Positions 47,373-56,977 are shown, counted from the first letter of the stretch. The stretch: DNA of 64,000 bases from Micromonospora chersina (GCF_900091475.1 NZ_FMIB01000002.1:1364001-1428000); one strand, 5' to 3'. The notes: generated by a model from the sequence alone, not told the origin. Numbers and translations: made by a program.

Positions 47373-48374
47373 TCAGCGGCGGGGGGCGGGCGCGGTGGAG
47401 CCCCGGACCACGAGCTCGGGCTCGAACAACAGCTCGTCGTGCAGCACGCCGGCGCCCTCGATCTGGGTGACCAGCAGGTCCACCGCGGCCTGGCCCATTG
47501 TCTCGATCGGCTGCCGCACGGTGGTCAGGGGCGGGTCGGTGCAGGTCATGAACGCGGAGTCGTCGAAGCCGACCACGGAGACGTCGGTCGGCACGGCCCG
47601 GCCCAGGCGCCGCGCGGCCCGGATGGTGCCCAGGGCCAGCACGTCGCTGGCGCAGATGATGCCGGTGACACCCCGCTCGACCAGCTTGGTCGCCGCGACC
47701 CGCGCCCCCTCCATGGAGAAGCTCGACCGCTCGACGTACCCGGTGTCGTCGGTCCACCCCGCGACCTGGACCATGGCGTCGCGCTTGCGCCGGGACGGGA
47801 CGTGCCCCTCCGGGCCGAGCACCATGCCGATGTGCTCGTGCCCGAGGGAGCGCAGGTGCCCGTACGCCTGCTCGACCGCCACCGCGTCGTCGGTGGAGAC
47901 CCGGGGGAAGCCCAGCTCGTCGACGCCCGCGTTGACCAGCACCACGGGCAGGCCGCGGTCGGTCAGCCGGCGGTAGTGCTCGTGGGTGGCGTCGGCGAGG
48001 GCGTACGACCCGCCCGCGAAGATGACGCCGGAGACCTGGTGGTCGAGGAGCATCTCGACGTAGTCCGACTCGGACACCCCACCGATGGTGCGGGCGCAGA
48101 GCGCCGGGGTGAACCCCCGCTGCGCGAGGGAGCCGGTCACCACCTCGGCGAGGGCAGGGAAGATCGGGTTCTGCAGCTCGGGCAGGACCAGGCCGACGAG
48201 CCGGGCCCGCTCGCCGCGCAGCTTGGTCGGGCGCTCGTAGCCGAGCACGTCGAGCGCGGTCAGCACCGCCGTCCGGGTCGCCTCGGACACGCCGCCCCGC
48301 CCGTTGAGCACCCGGCTCACGGTCGCCTCGCTGACGCCCGCCTTGCGGGCCACCTCCGTCAACCGTTTCGTCAC
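47373..48374 (-). CDS. LacI-family transcriptional regulator
   Basis: The product is 333 residues. The LacI HTH is KRLTEVARKAGVSEATVSRVLNGRGGVSEATRTAVLTALDVLGY (residues 3-46), followed by a periplasmic-binding-like sugar domain (LVGLVLPELQNPIFPALAEVV, VIFAGGSYALADATHEHYRRLTDRGLPVVLVN, VVGFDDSAFMTCTDPPLTTVRQP). The GTG at 48374 follows TAGGA. It lies between the transport array and the divergent third glucanase gene, so it most likely represses both and releases DNA when an alpha-glucan oligosaccharide binds. Candidate operators are listed separately. Confidence 0.93.
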   Translation of the reverse strand: MTKRLTEVARKAGVSEATVSRVLNGRGGVSEATRTAVLTALDVLGYERPTKLRGERARLVGLVLPELQNPIFPALAEVVTGSLAQRGFTPALCARTIGGVSESDYVEMLLDHQVSGVIFAGGSYALADATHEHYRRLTDRGLPVVLVNAGVDELGFPRVSTDDAVAVEQAYGHLRSLGHEHIGMVLGPEGHVPSRRKRDAMVQVAGWTDDTGYVERSSFSMEGARVAATKLVERGVTGIICASDVLALGTIRAARRLGRAVPTDVSVVGFDDSAFMTCTDPPLTTVRQPIETMGQAAVDLLVTQIEGAGVLHDELLFEPELVVRGSTAPAPRR

Positions 48375-48394
48375 GGCGGCAATCCTACGTCGTG

Positions 48395-48406
48395 TTCTTG
48401 CAAGAA
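48395..48406. promoter_or_regulatory. Candidate LacI operator 1
   Basis: TTCTTGCAAGAA is a perfect 12-bp palindrome 21 bases upstream of the LacI start. Its centred TTGCAA core is the type recognised by LacI/MalR-like repressors, so autoregulation is plausible. Confidence 0.6.
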
Positions 48407-48500
48407 ATGAACAAGGCCCTGCTGGACGGCGGTCACGCCCGGTCGCCCGACGGTCCGGCACGCGGCTCCGGCGGGCGATCCTGGCCGCGCAAGATTCGAA

Positions 48501-48514
48501 CAAGCAGGCGCTTG
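48501..48514. promoter_or_regulatory. Candidate LacI operator 2
   Basis: CAAGC-AGGC-GCTTG forms a dyad (48501-48514) flanked by TTCGAA on the left and GAATATCGA on the right, about 110 bases upstream of the third glucanase gene. It shares the CAAG/CTTG half-sites of operator 1. Confidence 0.5.
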
Positions 48515-48625
48515 AATATCGACAAAGCCCAGGAATAACATGAGTCACCTTTCCGGCCGGCGCGCCCCCATCCGCGCCGACGCCACCACCGTCTCCCCCG
48601 TCCCCCGGCGAAAGTGGGTAGTCCG

Positions 48626-50659
48626 ATGCAGCGGAGCGTGGAAGGCGCGGCGGGCCTGCGCCCGGCCGTGCCGATCGCCAGGATCCTCGCGGCGGCGGCC
48701 ACCGCCGTCGCACTGGCCGTACCGGCCGGGAGCGCCGCACTTGCGGCCGGTCCCGCCGGACCGGCCCCCGTGGTCACCCGGGCCGGGCTCGACCAGGCGC
48801 TGGTCACCGGCCGCGGCGCCACGGTGGACTTCGTCGAGCAGGAGGCCGAGCACGCCCGGACCACCGGCACGGTGATCGGCCCGGACCGTGCCGCGTACAC
48901 CCTCGCCGGCGAGGCGTCCGGGCGGCGGGCGGTCCGCCTCTCCCCCGGCCAGTACGTCGAGTTCACCCTCCCGGAGGCGGCCAACGCCCTCACCGTCCGG
49001 TACAGCATCCCCGACGCGCCCGGCGGCGGCGGGATCACCGCGCCGCTGCGGGTCACCGTCGGGCGCGCCCCGGCCCGCACCATGACGCTCACCTCGCAGT
49101 ACGCCTGGCTCTACAACCAGTACCCGTTCACCAACGACCCCGGCGCCGACCTGCTCCACCCCGACTGGTGGATCACCGAGTGCTCCTGCGTGCCGGCGGC
49201 CACCACGCCCGCGCCGGTCATCACCAAGCCGTTCCGGCCGCACCACTTCTACGACGAGCAGCGACTGCTGCTGGGCCGCACCCACCGGGCCGGGGAGGTG
49301 GTCCGGCTGACCGCGCCGACCGGCACGGCCGCGGCGTGGACCGTGATCGACCTGCTGGACTCCCACCTCGTGGCCCCGCCCCGGGTGCTGCCGCACGCCG
49401 TGAACGTGCTGGCCTTCGGCGCCGACCCGACCGGCCGGCGCGAGTCCGCCGACGCCTTCGACCGCGCCGTCGCGTACGCCCGCCGGGTGGACCGCACGCT
49501 CTACCTGCCGCCGGGCACGTACCAGGTGAACCGGCACATCATCGTGGACGACGTGACCATCGCGGGCGCCGGCAGCTGGTACACCGTCGTCAAGGGTCGC
49601 GAGGTGGCCCTGGACACCCCGGCCCCCGACGGCTCGGTGCACACCGGCGTCGGCTTCTACGGCCGCGACGCCGCCGACGGCGGCAGCAGCGACGTCCACC
49701 TCTCCGGCTTCGCCGTCGAGGGCGACGTGCGCGAGCGCATCGACACCGACCAGGTCAACGCGATCGGCGGCGCACTCAGCCACTCCACCGTCGACGGGCT
49801 CTACCTGCACCACACCAAGGTCGGCCTGTGGTTCGACGGCCCGATGACCGACCTGCGGGTCACCGACACGGTCATCGCCGACCAGGTCGCCGACGGGCTC
49901 AACTTCCACACCGGCGTCACGCACTCCTCGATCTCGAACAGCTTCATCCGCAACACCGGCGACGACGCGCTGGCCATGTGGTCGGAGGGGACCGCCAACG
50001 CGCACAACACGTTCGACCACAACACCGTGCAGTCCCCGGTCCTGGCCAACGGCATCGCCCTCTACGGCGGCGCCGACCTCACCGTCTCCCACAACCTGAT
50101 CGCCGACCCGGTCCGCGAGGGCAGCGCCATCCAGATCGGGTCCCGGTTCGGCGCCGAGCCGTTCACCGGCCAGCTCCGGATCACCGGCAACACCACTGTC
50201 CGGGCCGGCACGTACGACCTGAACTGGAACATCGGCCTCGGCGCCATCTGGTTCTACGCCCTGGACCGCAGCATCGACGCCGACATCCAGGTGGTCGGCG
50301 ACAGCTACCTCGACAACACCTACAACGCGATCATGCTGGTCAGCGACTGGCCGGTGAAGGACGCGGTGTCCATCAGCAACGTGCACTTCAGGGACATCCG
50401 GGTCGACGGCACCGGCACCTCGGTGGTGAGCGCCCGGGCCGCTGGCTCGGCGTCCTTCGAGAACGTGGACGCGCGCAACGTCGGCGCGGTCCCGGTGAAC
50501 AACTGCGGGTCGTTCCACTTCACCCCGGCCGGGTCCGAGTTCGCCCTCACCGACCTCGGCGGCAACGACGGCTGGCTCGCCCCCTGGCTGCTGCCGAACA
50601 CCATCACCTGCGACGACCGCCCGCCCGTGGTGCCGCCGCCGGCCCCGAGCCCGTGGTGA
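48626..50659 (+). CDS. GH87-like secreted alpha-1,3-glucanase candidate (677 aa)
   Basis: The product is 677 residues with a signal peptide (about 1-41, ending in AALAAG). The CBM6/35-like module (about 60-215: GRGATVDFVEQEAEHARTTG, EASGRRAVRL, GQYVEFTL) and the right-handed beta-helix (about 250-640) are the same core as in the two glucanases of the minus-strand array. Asp423 (VADGLNFHTG) and Asp446/Asp447 (NTGDDALAMW) give the D-x22-DD active-site spacing. It lacks discoidin domains and ends in a short Pro tail (PPVVPPPAPSPW). The ATG at 48626 is preferred over a GTG 12 bases earlier. It is divergent from the LacI gene. Confidence 0.88.
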   Translation: MQRSVEGAAGLRPAVPIARILAAAATAVALAVPAGSAALAAGPAGPAPVVTRAGLDQALVTGRGATVDFVEQEAEHARTTGTVIGPDRAAYTLAGEASGRRAVRLSPGQYVEFTLPEAANALTVRYSIPDAPGGGGITAPLRVTVGRAPARTMTLTSQYAWLYNQYPFTNDPGADLLHPDWWITECSCVPAATTPAPVITKPFRPHHFYDEQRLLLGRTHRAGEVVRLTAPTGTAAAWTVIDLLDSHLVAPPRVLPHAVNVLAFGADPTGRRESADAFDRAVAYARRVDRTLYLPPGTYQVNRHIIVDDVTIAGAGSWYTVVKGREVALDTPAPDGSVHTGVGFYGRDAADGGSSDVHLSGFAVEGDVRERIDTDQVNAIGGALSHSTVDGLYLHHTKVGLWFDGPMTDLRVTDTVIADQVADGLNFHTGVTHSSISNSFIRNTGDDALAMWSEGTANAHNTFDHNTVQSPVLANGIALYGGADLTVSHNLIADPVREGSAIQIGSRFGAEPFTGQLRITGNTTVRAGTYDLNWNIGLGAIWFYALDRSIDADIQVVGDSYLDNTYNAIMLVSDWPVKDAVSISNVHFRDIRVDGTGTSVVSARAAGSASFENVDARNVGAVPVNNCGSFHFTPAGSEFALTDLGGNDGWLAPWLLPNTITCDDRPPVVPPPAPSPW

Positions 50660-50676
50660 CCTGATCCGTACCGAGC

Positions 50677-50707
50677 CGGCCCGGCGGGCGATTTTCCCGC
50701 CGGGCCG
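50677..50707. terminator. Bidirectional terminator
   Basis: CGGCCCGGCGGG (50677-50688) pairs perfectly with CCCGCCGGGCCG (50696-50707) around CGATTTT. It separates the third glucanase gene from the convergent hybrid kinase gene. Confidence 0.85.
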
Positions 50708-50716
50708 CTTCGTGCG

Positions 50717-53700
50717 TCAGTTGGTCAGCCAGCGGTGGATGCAGGTGAGCAGGTCCTCCGCGTCGACCGGCTTCGTGACGTAGTCGCTGGCGCCGGAGGA
50801 GAGGCTCTTCTCCCGGTCCCCGCGCATCGCCTTCGCGGTCACCGCGATGATCGGCAGGTCCGCGTAGCGGGGCATGGCGCGGATCGCGGCGGTGGCCGCG
50901 TAGCCGTCCATCTCCGGCATCATCACGTCCATCAGCACCAGGTCGATGTCGTCGTGCCGCATCAGCGTCTCGACGCCCTTGCGGCCGTTCTCCGCGTAGA
51001 CCACGTCCATGCCGTGCAGTTCGAGGATGTTGGTGAGGGCGAAGACGTTGCGGGCGTCGTCGTCCACCACCAGAACCTTGCGGCCGGACAGCTCGCGGGC
51101 GACCGGGTCGCCGACCGGGCTGCGGTCGGTGGTCGGCGCCGCGAACGACGGCACCCGCTCCGGGTTGTCCGCGGTCAGGTGCAGCACGATGCGCTCGCGC
51201 AGCTCGTCCAGGCTGCCGAGGATCTCCAGCGGGCGGTCCGCGGCCAGCCCCTGGAGCAGGGCGTCCTGCCCGCCCGCGAGCGGCTGACCGTGGTACGCCA
51301 GCACCGGCAGGCCGCGCAGGCCGGGGTGCTCGTGCAGCGCCCGGAGCAGGGCCGTGCCGTGCTCGTCGGCCGGGTCGAGCTGCACCACGAGCAGGTGGTG
51401 GCGGTGCCGGGCGAGCGTGTCGACCGCCTCGTCGACGTCCACCGCGGTGGACACCTCGACCGGCCCGCCGGTCTCCGCAGCCACGCCACGGGCCAGCAGG
51501 GTGAGCAGGCCCTTCTCGTGCGCCTCCAGCACCAGCACCCGGCGCTGCTGCCGCTCCACCCACCGCTGGGCCTCCGACTCGACCGGAGTCGCGGTCGCCG
51601 TGGCCGGTACGGCCACGCCGGCGTCGGGCAGCGGCGCGGTGGCCGTGGCCGGCAGGTAGAGGGTGAACGTGCTGCCCTGGCCCAGGACGCTCTCCGCGGT
51701 GATCTGCCCGCCGAGCAGCCGGGCGATCTCCCGGCTGATGGACAGGCCCAGGCCGGTGCCCCCGTACCGCCGGCTGGTGGTGCCGTCGGCCTGCTGGAAC
51801 GCGTCGAAGATGGCGGTCAGGTGCTGCTCGGCGATGCCGATTCCGGTGTCGACGACCCGGAACGCGATGACCGTGTCGGCCGCCGGCATATCGGCCGGCA
51901 GCTCGTCCGGGCGGGCCCGCTCGATGCGCAGCTGCACCCGGCCCTTCTCGGTGAACTTGACGGCGTTGGAGACCAGGTTGCGCAACACCTGCCGCAGCCG
52001 CTGCTCGTCGGTGTGCAGCCGGGCCGGCACGTCCGGGCCGGTGACGAGGTCCAGCTCCAGCCCGCGCGGAGTGGTGAGCGGGCGGAACGTGGCGTCGACG
52101 TAGTCGCGCAGCGTGGACAGCTCGAACGTCTCCGGGTTGATGTCCATCTTGCCGGCCTCGACCTTGGACAGGTCGAGGATGTCGTTGATGAGCTGGAGCA
52201 GGTCCGCGCCGGCCGAGTGGATGACGGTGGCGTACTCGACCTGCTTCGGGGTGAGGTTGCGGTTGGGGTTCTGGGCCAGCAGCTGGGCGAGGATGAGCAG
52301 CGAGTTCAGCGGCGTACGCAGCTCGTGGCTCATGTTGGCCAGGAACTCCGACTTGTACTTCGAGGCGAGCGCGAGCTGCTGGGCGCGGGTCTCCAGCTCC
52401 TGGCGGGCCTGCTCGATCTCGGAGTTCTTCGTCTCGATGTCGTGGTTCTGCCGGGCCAGCAGGGCGGCCTTCTCCTCCAGTTCGGCGTTGGAGCTCTGGA
52501 GTTCCTCGGAGCGGGCCTGCAGCTCCTCCGAGCGGGCCTGGAGTTCGGCCGCCAGCCGCTGCGACTCGGTCAGCAGCACGTCGGTGCGGGCGTTGGCCAC
52601 GATCGTGTTGACGTTGACGCCGATGGTCTCGGTGAGCTGGTCGAGGAAGTCCCGCTGGATCTCGGTGAACCGGCCCATGCCGGCCAGCTCGATGACGCCG
52701 AGGACCTGGTCCTCGAAGAGGATCGGCAGCACCACGAGGTGCAGCGGCACGGCCGCGCCCAGGCTCGACGAGACGGTGACGTAGTCGGCCGGCACGGCGT
52801 CCACCACGATGGCCCGCTTGCTCAGGGCGGCCTGCCCGACCAGCGAGTCGCCCAGGGCGTACCGGCGGCGGGTCGCGTCGTGGCCGTAACCGCCGACCAC
52901 CCGCAGGCCCCGGCCGTCGCCGCCGTCGTCGACCAGCAGGAACGTGCCGAGCTGCGCGGAGACCAGCGGGGCCAGCTCGTTCATGACCAGACCGGCGACG
53001 ACCTCGAGGTCCCGGTGGCCCTGCATGAGGCCGGAGATGCGGGCCAGGTTGGTCTTGAGCCAGTCCTGTTCCTGGTTGGTCCGGGTGGTCTCGCGCAGCG
53101 ACTCCACCATGGAGTTGATGTTGTCCTTCAGCTCGGCGACCTCGCCGGAGGCGTCGACAGTGATCGAGCGGGTGAGGTCGCCGGTGGCGACCGCGCTGGT
53201 CACCTCGGCGATGGCCCGCACCTGCCGGGTCAGGTTCCCGGCCAGCTCGTTGACGTTCTCGGTGAGCCGCTTCCAGGTGCCGGAGACGCCCTCCACCTCG
53301 GCCTGGCCGCCGAGGCGGCCCTCGCTGCCGACCTCGCGGGCCACCCGGGTCACCTCGGCGGCGAAGCTGGAGAGCTGGTCGACCATCGTGTTGATGGTGG
53401 TCTTCAGCTCCAGGATCTCGCCGCGGGCGTCCACGTCGATCTTCTTGGTCAGGTCGCCCTGTGCCACCGCGGTGGTCACCTGGGCGATGTTGCGGACCTG
53501 GCCGGTGAGGTTGTTCGCCATCGAGTTGACGTTGTCGGTCAGGTCCTTCCAGGTGCCCGCCACGTTCGGCACCCGGGCCTGGCCGCCCAGCTGCCCCTCG
53601 GTGCCGACCTCGCGGGCCACCCGGGTCACCTCGTCGGCGAACGCGCTGAGCGTGCCCACCATCGTGTTGATGGTCTGGGCCAGCACGGCGACCTCGCCCT

Positions 53701-55243
53701 TGGCCTCGACGGTGATCTGCCGACTCAGGTCGCCCTGCGCGACGGCGGTGGCGACGAGCGCGATCGACCGCACCTGGTTGGTCAGGTTGTTCGCCATCTC
53801 GTTGACGTTGTCGGTCAGGTCCTTCCAGGTGCCCGCCACGTTGGAGACCCGGGCCTGGCCGCCGAGGCGGCCCTCGGTGCCCACCTCGCGGGCCACTCGG
53901 GTCACCTCGTCGGCGAACGCCGAGAGCTGGTCGACCATCGTGTTGATGGTCTCCTTCAGGGCGAGGATCTCGCCCCGGGCGTCCACCCGGATCTTCTGCG
54001 TGAGGTCGCCCTTGGCGACCGCGGTGGTGACCTCCGCGATGCTGCGGACCTGGGCGGTGAGGTTGTCCGCCATGACGTTCACCGACTCGGTGAGGTCCTT
54101 CCAGGTGCCCGACACGCCCTTGACGTCGGCCTGGCCGCCGAGGCGGCCCTCGGTGCCGACCTCCCGGGCGACCCTTGTCACCTCGTCGGCGAACGAGGAG
54201 AGCTGGTCCACCATCGTGTTGATGGTGTTCTTCAGCTCCAGGATCTCGCCGTGCGCGGTGACGGTGATCTTCTGGGACAGGTCGCCCCGGGCCACGGCGG
54301 TGGCGACCTGGGCGATGCTGCGCACCTGGTCGGTGAGGTTGACGGCCATCGAGTTCACCGAGTCGGTGAGGTCGCGCCAGGTGCCGGCCACGCCGCTCAC
54401 CTGGGCCTGACCGCCGAGCCGGCCGTCGGTGCCGACCTCCCGGGCGACCCGGGTCACCTCGTCGGCGAACGAGGAAAGCTGGTCCACCATCGTGTTGATG
54501 GTGCTCTTGAGCTCCAGGATCTCGCCCCGGGCGTCGACGGTGATCTTCTGGGAGAGGTCGCCGCGGGCCACCGCCGTGGTGACCTGGGCGATGTTGCGGA
54601 CCTGGCTGGTCAGGTTGCCGGCCATGAAGTTCACGGAGTCGGTGAGGTCGCGCCAGGTGCCGGCGACGCCGGGCACCTCGGCCTGGCCGCCCAGCCGGCC
54701 CTCGCTGCCGACCTCCCGGGCCACCCGGGTCACCTCGTCCGCGAACGAGGAGAGCTGGTCCACCATCGTGTTGATGGTCACCTTCAGCTCCAGGATCTCG
54801 CCGCGCACGTCGACGGTGATCTTCTGCGACAGGTCGCCCCGGGCCACCGCCGTGGCCACCTCGGCGATGTCCCGGACCTGGTCGGTCAGGTTGCCGGCCA
54901 TCGCGTTGACCGAGTCGGTCAGGTCCTTCCAGGTGCCCGACACGCCCGGCACGTCGGCCTGGCCGCCGAGCTGCCCCTCGGTGCCGACCTCCCGGGCCAC
55001 CCGGGTGACCTCGGAGGTGAACAGGGAGAGCTGATCGACCATGCCGTTGAAGACGGTGGCGATCTCGCCGAGCAGCCCGTCGGCGTCCTCCGGCAGCCGG
55101 GTGCCGAAGTCGCCGTCCCGGACCGCGGTGAGACCGGCCAACAGCTGGCGGAGATCCGGGTCGGCCACCGGGGCCCCGGCCGCCGGAGCCGTGTCGCGTC
55201 GCCGCGGGATCGTCTGATCGACCACCACTACCGCCTCTGTCAC
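50717..55243 (-). CDS. Poly-HAMP hybrid histidine kinase
   Basis: The product is about 1508 residues with no signal or membrane segment, so it is cytoplasmic. After a HAMP-like start (about 30-74), seven near-identical 92-residue units (75-718) each contain two HAMP-type modules. A GAF domain (about 728-880), a coiled coil with [16 protein letters not shown] repeats (about 890-960), HisKA with phospho-acceptor His973 in [10 protein letters not shown], and an HATPase (about 1070-1195) follow. A degenerate receiver (about 1235-1350) lacks the phospho-Asp motif; the last receiver (about 1387-1505) has Asp1439 in [12 protein letters not shown]. This layout parallels group III (Nik1-like) hybrid kinases that sense osmotic or wall stress. 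The GTG at 55243 is uncertain. Confidence 0.93.
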   Translation of the reverse strand: MTEAVVVVDQTIPRRRDTAPAAGAPVADPDLRQLLAGLTAVRDGDFGTRLPEDADGLLGEIATVFNGMVDQLSLFTSEVTRVAREVGTEGQLGGQADVPGVSGTWKDLTDSVNAMAGNLTDQVRDIAEVATAVARGDLSQKITVDVRGEILELKVTINTMVDQLSSFADEVTRVAREVGSEGRLGGQAEVPGVAGTWRDLTDSVNFMAGNLTSQVRNIAQVTTAVARGDLSQKITVDARGEILELKSTINTMVDQLSSFADEVTRVAREVGTDGRLGGQAQVSGVAGTWRDLTDSVNSMAVNLTDQVRSIAQVATAVARGDLSQKITVTAHGEILELKNTINTMVDQLSSFADEVTRVAREVGTEGRLGGQADVKGVSGTWKDLTESVNVMADNLTAQVRSIAEVTTAVAKGDLTQKIRVDARGEILALKETINTMVDQLSAFADEVTRVAREVGTEGRLGGQARVSNVAGTWKDLTDNVNEMANNLTNQVRSIALVATAVAQGDLSRQITVEAKGEVAVLAQTINTMVGTLSAFADEVTRVAREVGTEGQLGGQARVPNVAGTWKDLTDNVNSMANNLTGQVRNIAQVTTAVAQGDLTKKIDVDARGEILELKTTINTMVDQLSSFAAEVTRVAREVGSEGRLGGQAEVEGVSGTWKRLTENVNELAGNLTRQVRAIAEVTSAVATGDLTRSITVDASGEVAELKDNINSMVESLRETTRTNQEQDWLKTNLARISGLMQGHRDLEVVAGLVMNELAPLVSAQLGTFLLVDDGGDGRGLRVVGGYGHDATRRRYALGDSLVGQAALSKRAIVVDAVPADYVTVSSSLGAAVPLHLVVLPILFEDQVLGVIELAGMGRFTEIQRDFLDQLTETIGVNVNTIVANARTDVLLTESQRLAAELQARSEELQARSEELQSSNAELEEKAALLARQNHDIETKNSEIEQARQELETRAQQLALASKYKSEFLANMSHELRTPLNSLLILAQLLAQNPNRNLTPKQVEYATVIHSAGADLLQLINDILDLSKVEAGKMDINPETFELSTLRDYVDATFRPLTTPRGLELDLVTGPDVPARLHTDEQRLRQVLRNLVSNAVKFTEKGRVQLRIERARPDELPADMPAADTVIAFRVVDTGIGIAEQHLTAIFDAFQQADGTTSRRYGGTGLGLSISREIARLLGGQITAESVLGQGSTFTLYLPATATAPLPDAGVAVPATATATPVESEAQRWVERQQRRVLVLEAHEKGLLTLLARGVAAETGGPVEVSTAVDVDEAVDTLARHRHHLLVVQLDPADEHGTALLRALHEHPGLRGLPVLAYHGQPLAGGQDALLQGLAADRPLEILGSLDELRERIVLHLTADNPERVPSFAAPTTDRSPVGDPVARELSGRKVLVVDDDARNVFALTNILELHGMDVVYAENGRKGVETLMRHDDIDLVLMDVMMPEMDGYAATAAIRAMPRYADLPIIAVTAKAMRGDREKSLSSGASDYVTKPVDAEDLLTCIHRWLTN
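53090..55021. repeat. Seven tandem 276-bp repeats encoding HAMP pairs
   Basis: Seven contiguous in-frame units of exactly 276 bases (92 codons) run from 55021 down to 53090 within the kinase gene. Each begins with [13 protein letters not shown] and ends in TIN(T/S)MV-x-LS/R. Units 1-6 are very similar; unit 7 (nearest the GAF domain) is the most diverged. Repeat length equal in all units shows expansion by recombination without loss of frame. Confidence 0.93.
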
Positions 55244-55339
55244 AGCCGCGCGGCGGACCGCCGCGGCAACGATTGCATCCGCGCAAGTATGCACAGGCCC
55301 GCCCCGGCGCGCTGGGCGGCGGGGCGGGTGGAGCGAAAG

Positions 55340-55375
55340 ACGCACCGCCACCGAGGGGAGTCGGTGGCGGTGCGT
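55340..55375 (-). terminator. Terminator downstream of the SigF-type gene
   Basis: ACGCACCGCCACCGA (55340-55354) pairs perfectly with TCGGTGGCGGTGCGT (55361-55375) around GGGGAG. It lies 74 bases past the sigma-factor stop and upstream of the kinase gene on the same strand. Confidence 0.85.
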
Positions 55376-55448
55376 GGGACCGGGGCGAGGCGGCAGCGCT
55401 CGCGGGAACCGGGAGGAACGACTCGGGCGGACGTCCGCCCGGGGTGGA

Positions 55449-56261
55449 TCAGGCCTCGGTGAGCTGGCCGCGCAGCTTGGTCAGCGCGCGGGCGAGCAGC
55501 CGGGACACGTGCATCTGGGACACCCCGACCCGGGCGGCGATCTCGCTCTGGGTCAGGTTGCCGTAGAAGCGCAGGGTGAGGATCTTCTGCTCGCGCTCGT
55601 CGAGGGTGGCGAGCGCCGGGCCCAGCGAGGCGCGCAGCTCGGCCAGCTCGTACTCGTTGTCCTCGGTGCCGAGGGTGTCGCCCAGCTCGGTGGCGCTGTC
55701 GCCGTCGCCGATCGGGGTGGAGAGCGAGACGGCGTTGTAGGCGCGGGCGCCCTCCAGGCCCTCGAGCACCTCTTCCTCGGTGACGTCGAGGTGGCTGGCG
55801 ATGTCGGCGACCGTCGGGGCCCGGTTGAGGGTCTGGGTCAGCGTGCTGTTCGCCTCGGAGATGCGCAGCCGCAGCTCCTGGAGGCGGCGCGGGACCCGGA
55901 TGTTCCAGGTGCGGTCGCGGAAGTGCCGCTTGATCTCGCCGAGGATGGTCGGGATGGCGAAGCCGGCGAAGTCCACGCCCCGGGAGGCATCGAACCGGTC
56001 CACCGCCTTGATCAGGCCGAGGGCCGCCGTCTGGGCGAGGTCGCCGGCCGGCTCGCCGCGGCCGCTGTAGCGGGCGGCGAGGTGGTTGGCCAGCGGCAGC
56101 CAGGCCTCGATGACCTGGTTGCGCAGCGCCGGCCGCTCCGGGTGGCCCTCGGGCAGCTCGGCCAGTGCGGCGATCAGCTGGCTGGCGCGGGTCTCCTCGC
56201 CGGTCACCGCCGCGCGGTGAACCTCGCTGGTCGTCGTCGGCGCGATGGTCGTCGTGGTCAT
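55449..56261 (-). CDS. Stress-type sigma factor (SigB/SigF/SigG family)
   Basis: The product is 270 residues with regions 2, 3 and 4: AWLPLANHLAARYSGRGEPAGDLAQTAALGLIKAVDRFDASRGVDFAGFAIPTILGEIKRHFRDRTWNIRVPRRLQEL is region 2-3, and LDEREQKILTLRFYGNLTQSEIAARVGVSQMHVSRLLARALTKLR is region 4. It belongs to the group of general stress and development sigma factors of actinobacteria and is likely controlled by a partner-switching anti-sigma system not seen nearby. A STAS protein lies 3.2 kb away. The ATG at 56261 precedes a short T-rich leader (TTTTIAPTTT). Confidence 0.93.
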   Translation of the reverse strand: MTTTTIAPTTTSEVHRAAVTGEETRASQLIAALAELPEGHPERPALRNQVIEAWLPLANHLAARYSGRGEPAGDLAQTAALGLIKAVDRFDASRGVDFAGFAIPTILGEIKRHFRDRTWNIRVPRRLQELRLRISEANSTLTQTLNRAPTVADIASHLDVTEEEVLEGLEGARAYNAVSLSTPIGDGDSATELGDTLGTEDNEYELAELRASLGPALATLDEREQKILTLRFYGNLTQSEIAARVGVSQMHVSRLLARALTKLRGQLTEA

Positions 56262-56318
56262 GCTGGCCTTCCTGTCCTGAGGAGAACGGGTGCCTCCCGA
56301 GCACCGGTCGTGCCAGCC

Positions 56319-56348
56319 ACCCTAGACCAAAGGTTGCCGCCTAATCAA
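56319..56348 (-). promoter_or_regulatory. Possible promoter of the SigF-type gene
   Basis: On the minus strand TTGATT (complement of 56343-56348) and TAGGGT (complement of 56319-56324) are 18 bases apart, 58 bases before the ATG. A GGGT element also lies in the -10 box, so a stress-sigma promoter overlapping the same place cannot be excluded. Confidence 0.45.
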
Positions 56349-56416
56349 CCGAACGGACGATGGATATTTCACCCATGATCGGACAAATCAGCGGTGAGCC
56401 GGGCCACGGACGGTCG

Positions 56417-56977
56417 TCAGCGGTGCAACAGCGGCCGGTAGTCGGCGGCGGTGAGCGGCAACGAGGACAGGTTGCCGTCGGCTCTCGGCACCTCCAGCGG
56501 CTGCCCGTCCCGGCGGAACGCGACGCTGTCCACGTCGGGACGCTGGGTCAGCGTGCAGACGATCTGCCCGAACGCCAGGACCTCGTCGTTGCGGCCGGTC
56601 TCCTCGCCGGCCTGCCGCACGTCGACGGTGGCCACCGTGCCGGTGAGGGTGGCCCCGGCCACCGCCACCGTGCCGGGCAGCGCGGTGGCCAGCCCGCGGT
56701 CCCGCTCCGTGCCGTCCGGGCCGGCCAGCAGGTGCTGGAGGTGCTCGTCCACGCCGGGCAGGCCGTCGACGCGGCGGGTGACCGCCGCCAGCCCGTCGTC
56801 CCGGACGAAGCAGAGCGGCTCCACCATCCGCCCGGCCGGGTCGGCCGTCGCCGTGCCCGCCGGCGTCGGGAGGCTCCCGGGCGGGGCCTGCACCACGCGG
56901 GGCTCGTCGTCGACCGGCACCCCGCAGCCGCCGAGCAGCGTCGCGGCCAGCAGCACCGGGAGCAGTCGCCGGCTCAT
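56417..56977 (-). CDS. GerMN-domain lipoprotein
   Basis: The product is 186 residues with a lipoprotein signal (lipidated Cys18 in LLGGCG) and a GerMN domain (about 55-170: LAAVTRRVDGLPGVDEHLQHLLAGPDGTERDRGLATALPGTVAVAGATLTGTVATVDV, then AFGQIVCTLTQRPDVDSVAF). It is the last gene of a response regulator-kinase-lipoprotein operon, with its ATG overlapping the kinase TGA. MtrAB-LpqB and CseABC have comparable membrane lipoproteins that influence the sensor kinase. The same role is inferred here. Confidence 0.9.
   Translation of the reverse strand: MSRRLLPVLLAATLLGGCGVPVDDEPRVVQAPPGSLPTPAGTATADPAGRMVEPLCFVRDDGLAAVTRRVDGLPGVDEHLQHLLAGPDGTERDRGLATALPGTVAVAGATLTGTVATVDVRQAGEETGRNDEVLAFGQIVCTLTQRPDVDSVAFRRDGQPLEVPRADGNLSSLPLTAADYRPLLHR

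Noticed and set aside
47373..48374. The local LacI protein as regulator of the GH5 cellulase
   Set aside because: The GH5 gene has a CebR/CelR-type box that differs from the TTGCAA-type palindromes near this LacI gene, and it lies 12 kb away.
53090..55021. The regular repeats as a CRISPR array or satellite
   Set aside because: The unit is 276 bases, contiguous, without spacers, and in frame within a kinase gene. It encodes HAMP domains.
50735..55462. A 1575-codon open frame on the plus strand opposite the hybrid kinase
   Set aside because: It mirrors the 276-bp repeats and gives a His/Asp/Gly-rich repetitive product. The minus strand carries the coherent HAMP-GAF-HisKA-REC protein.
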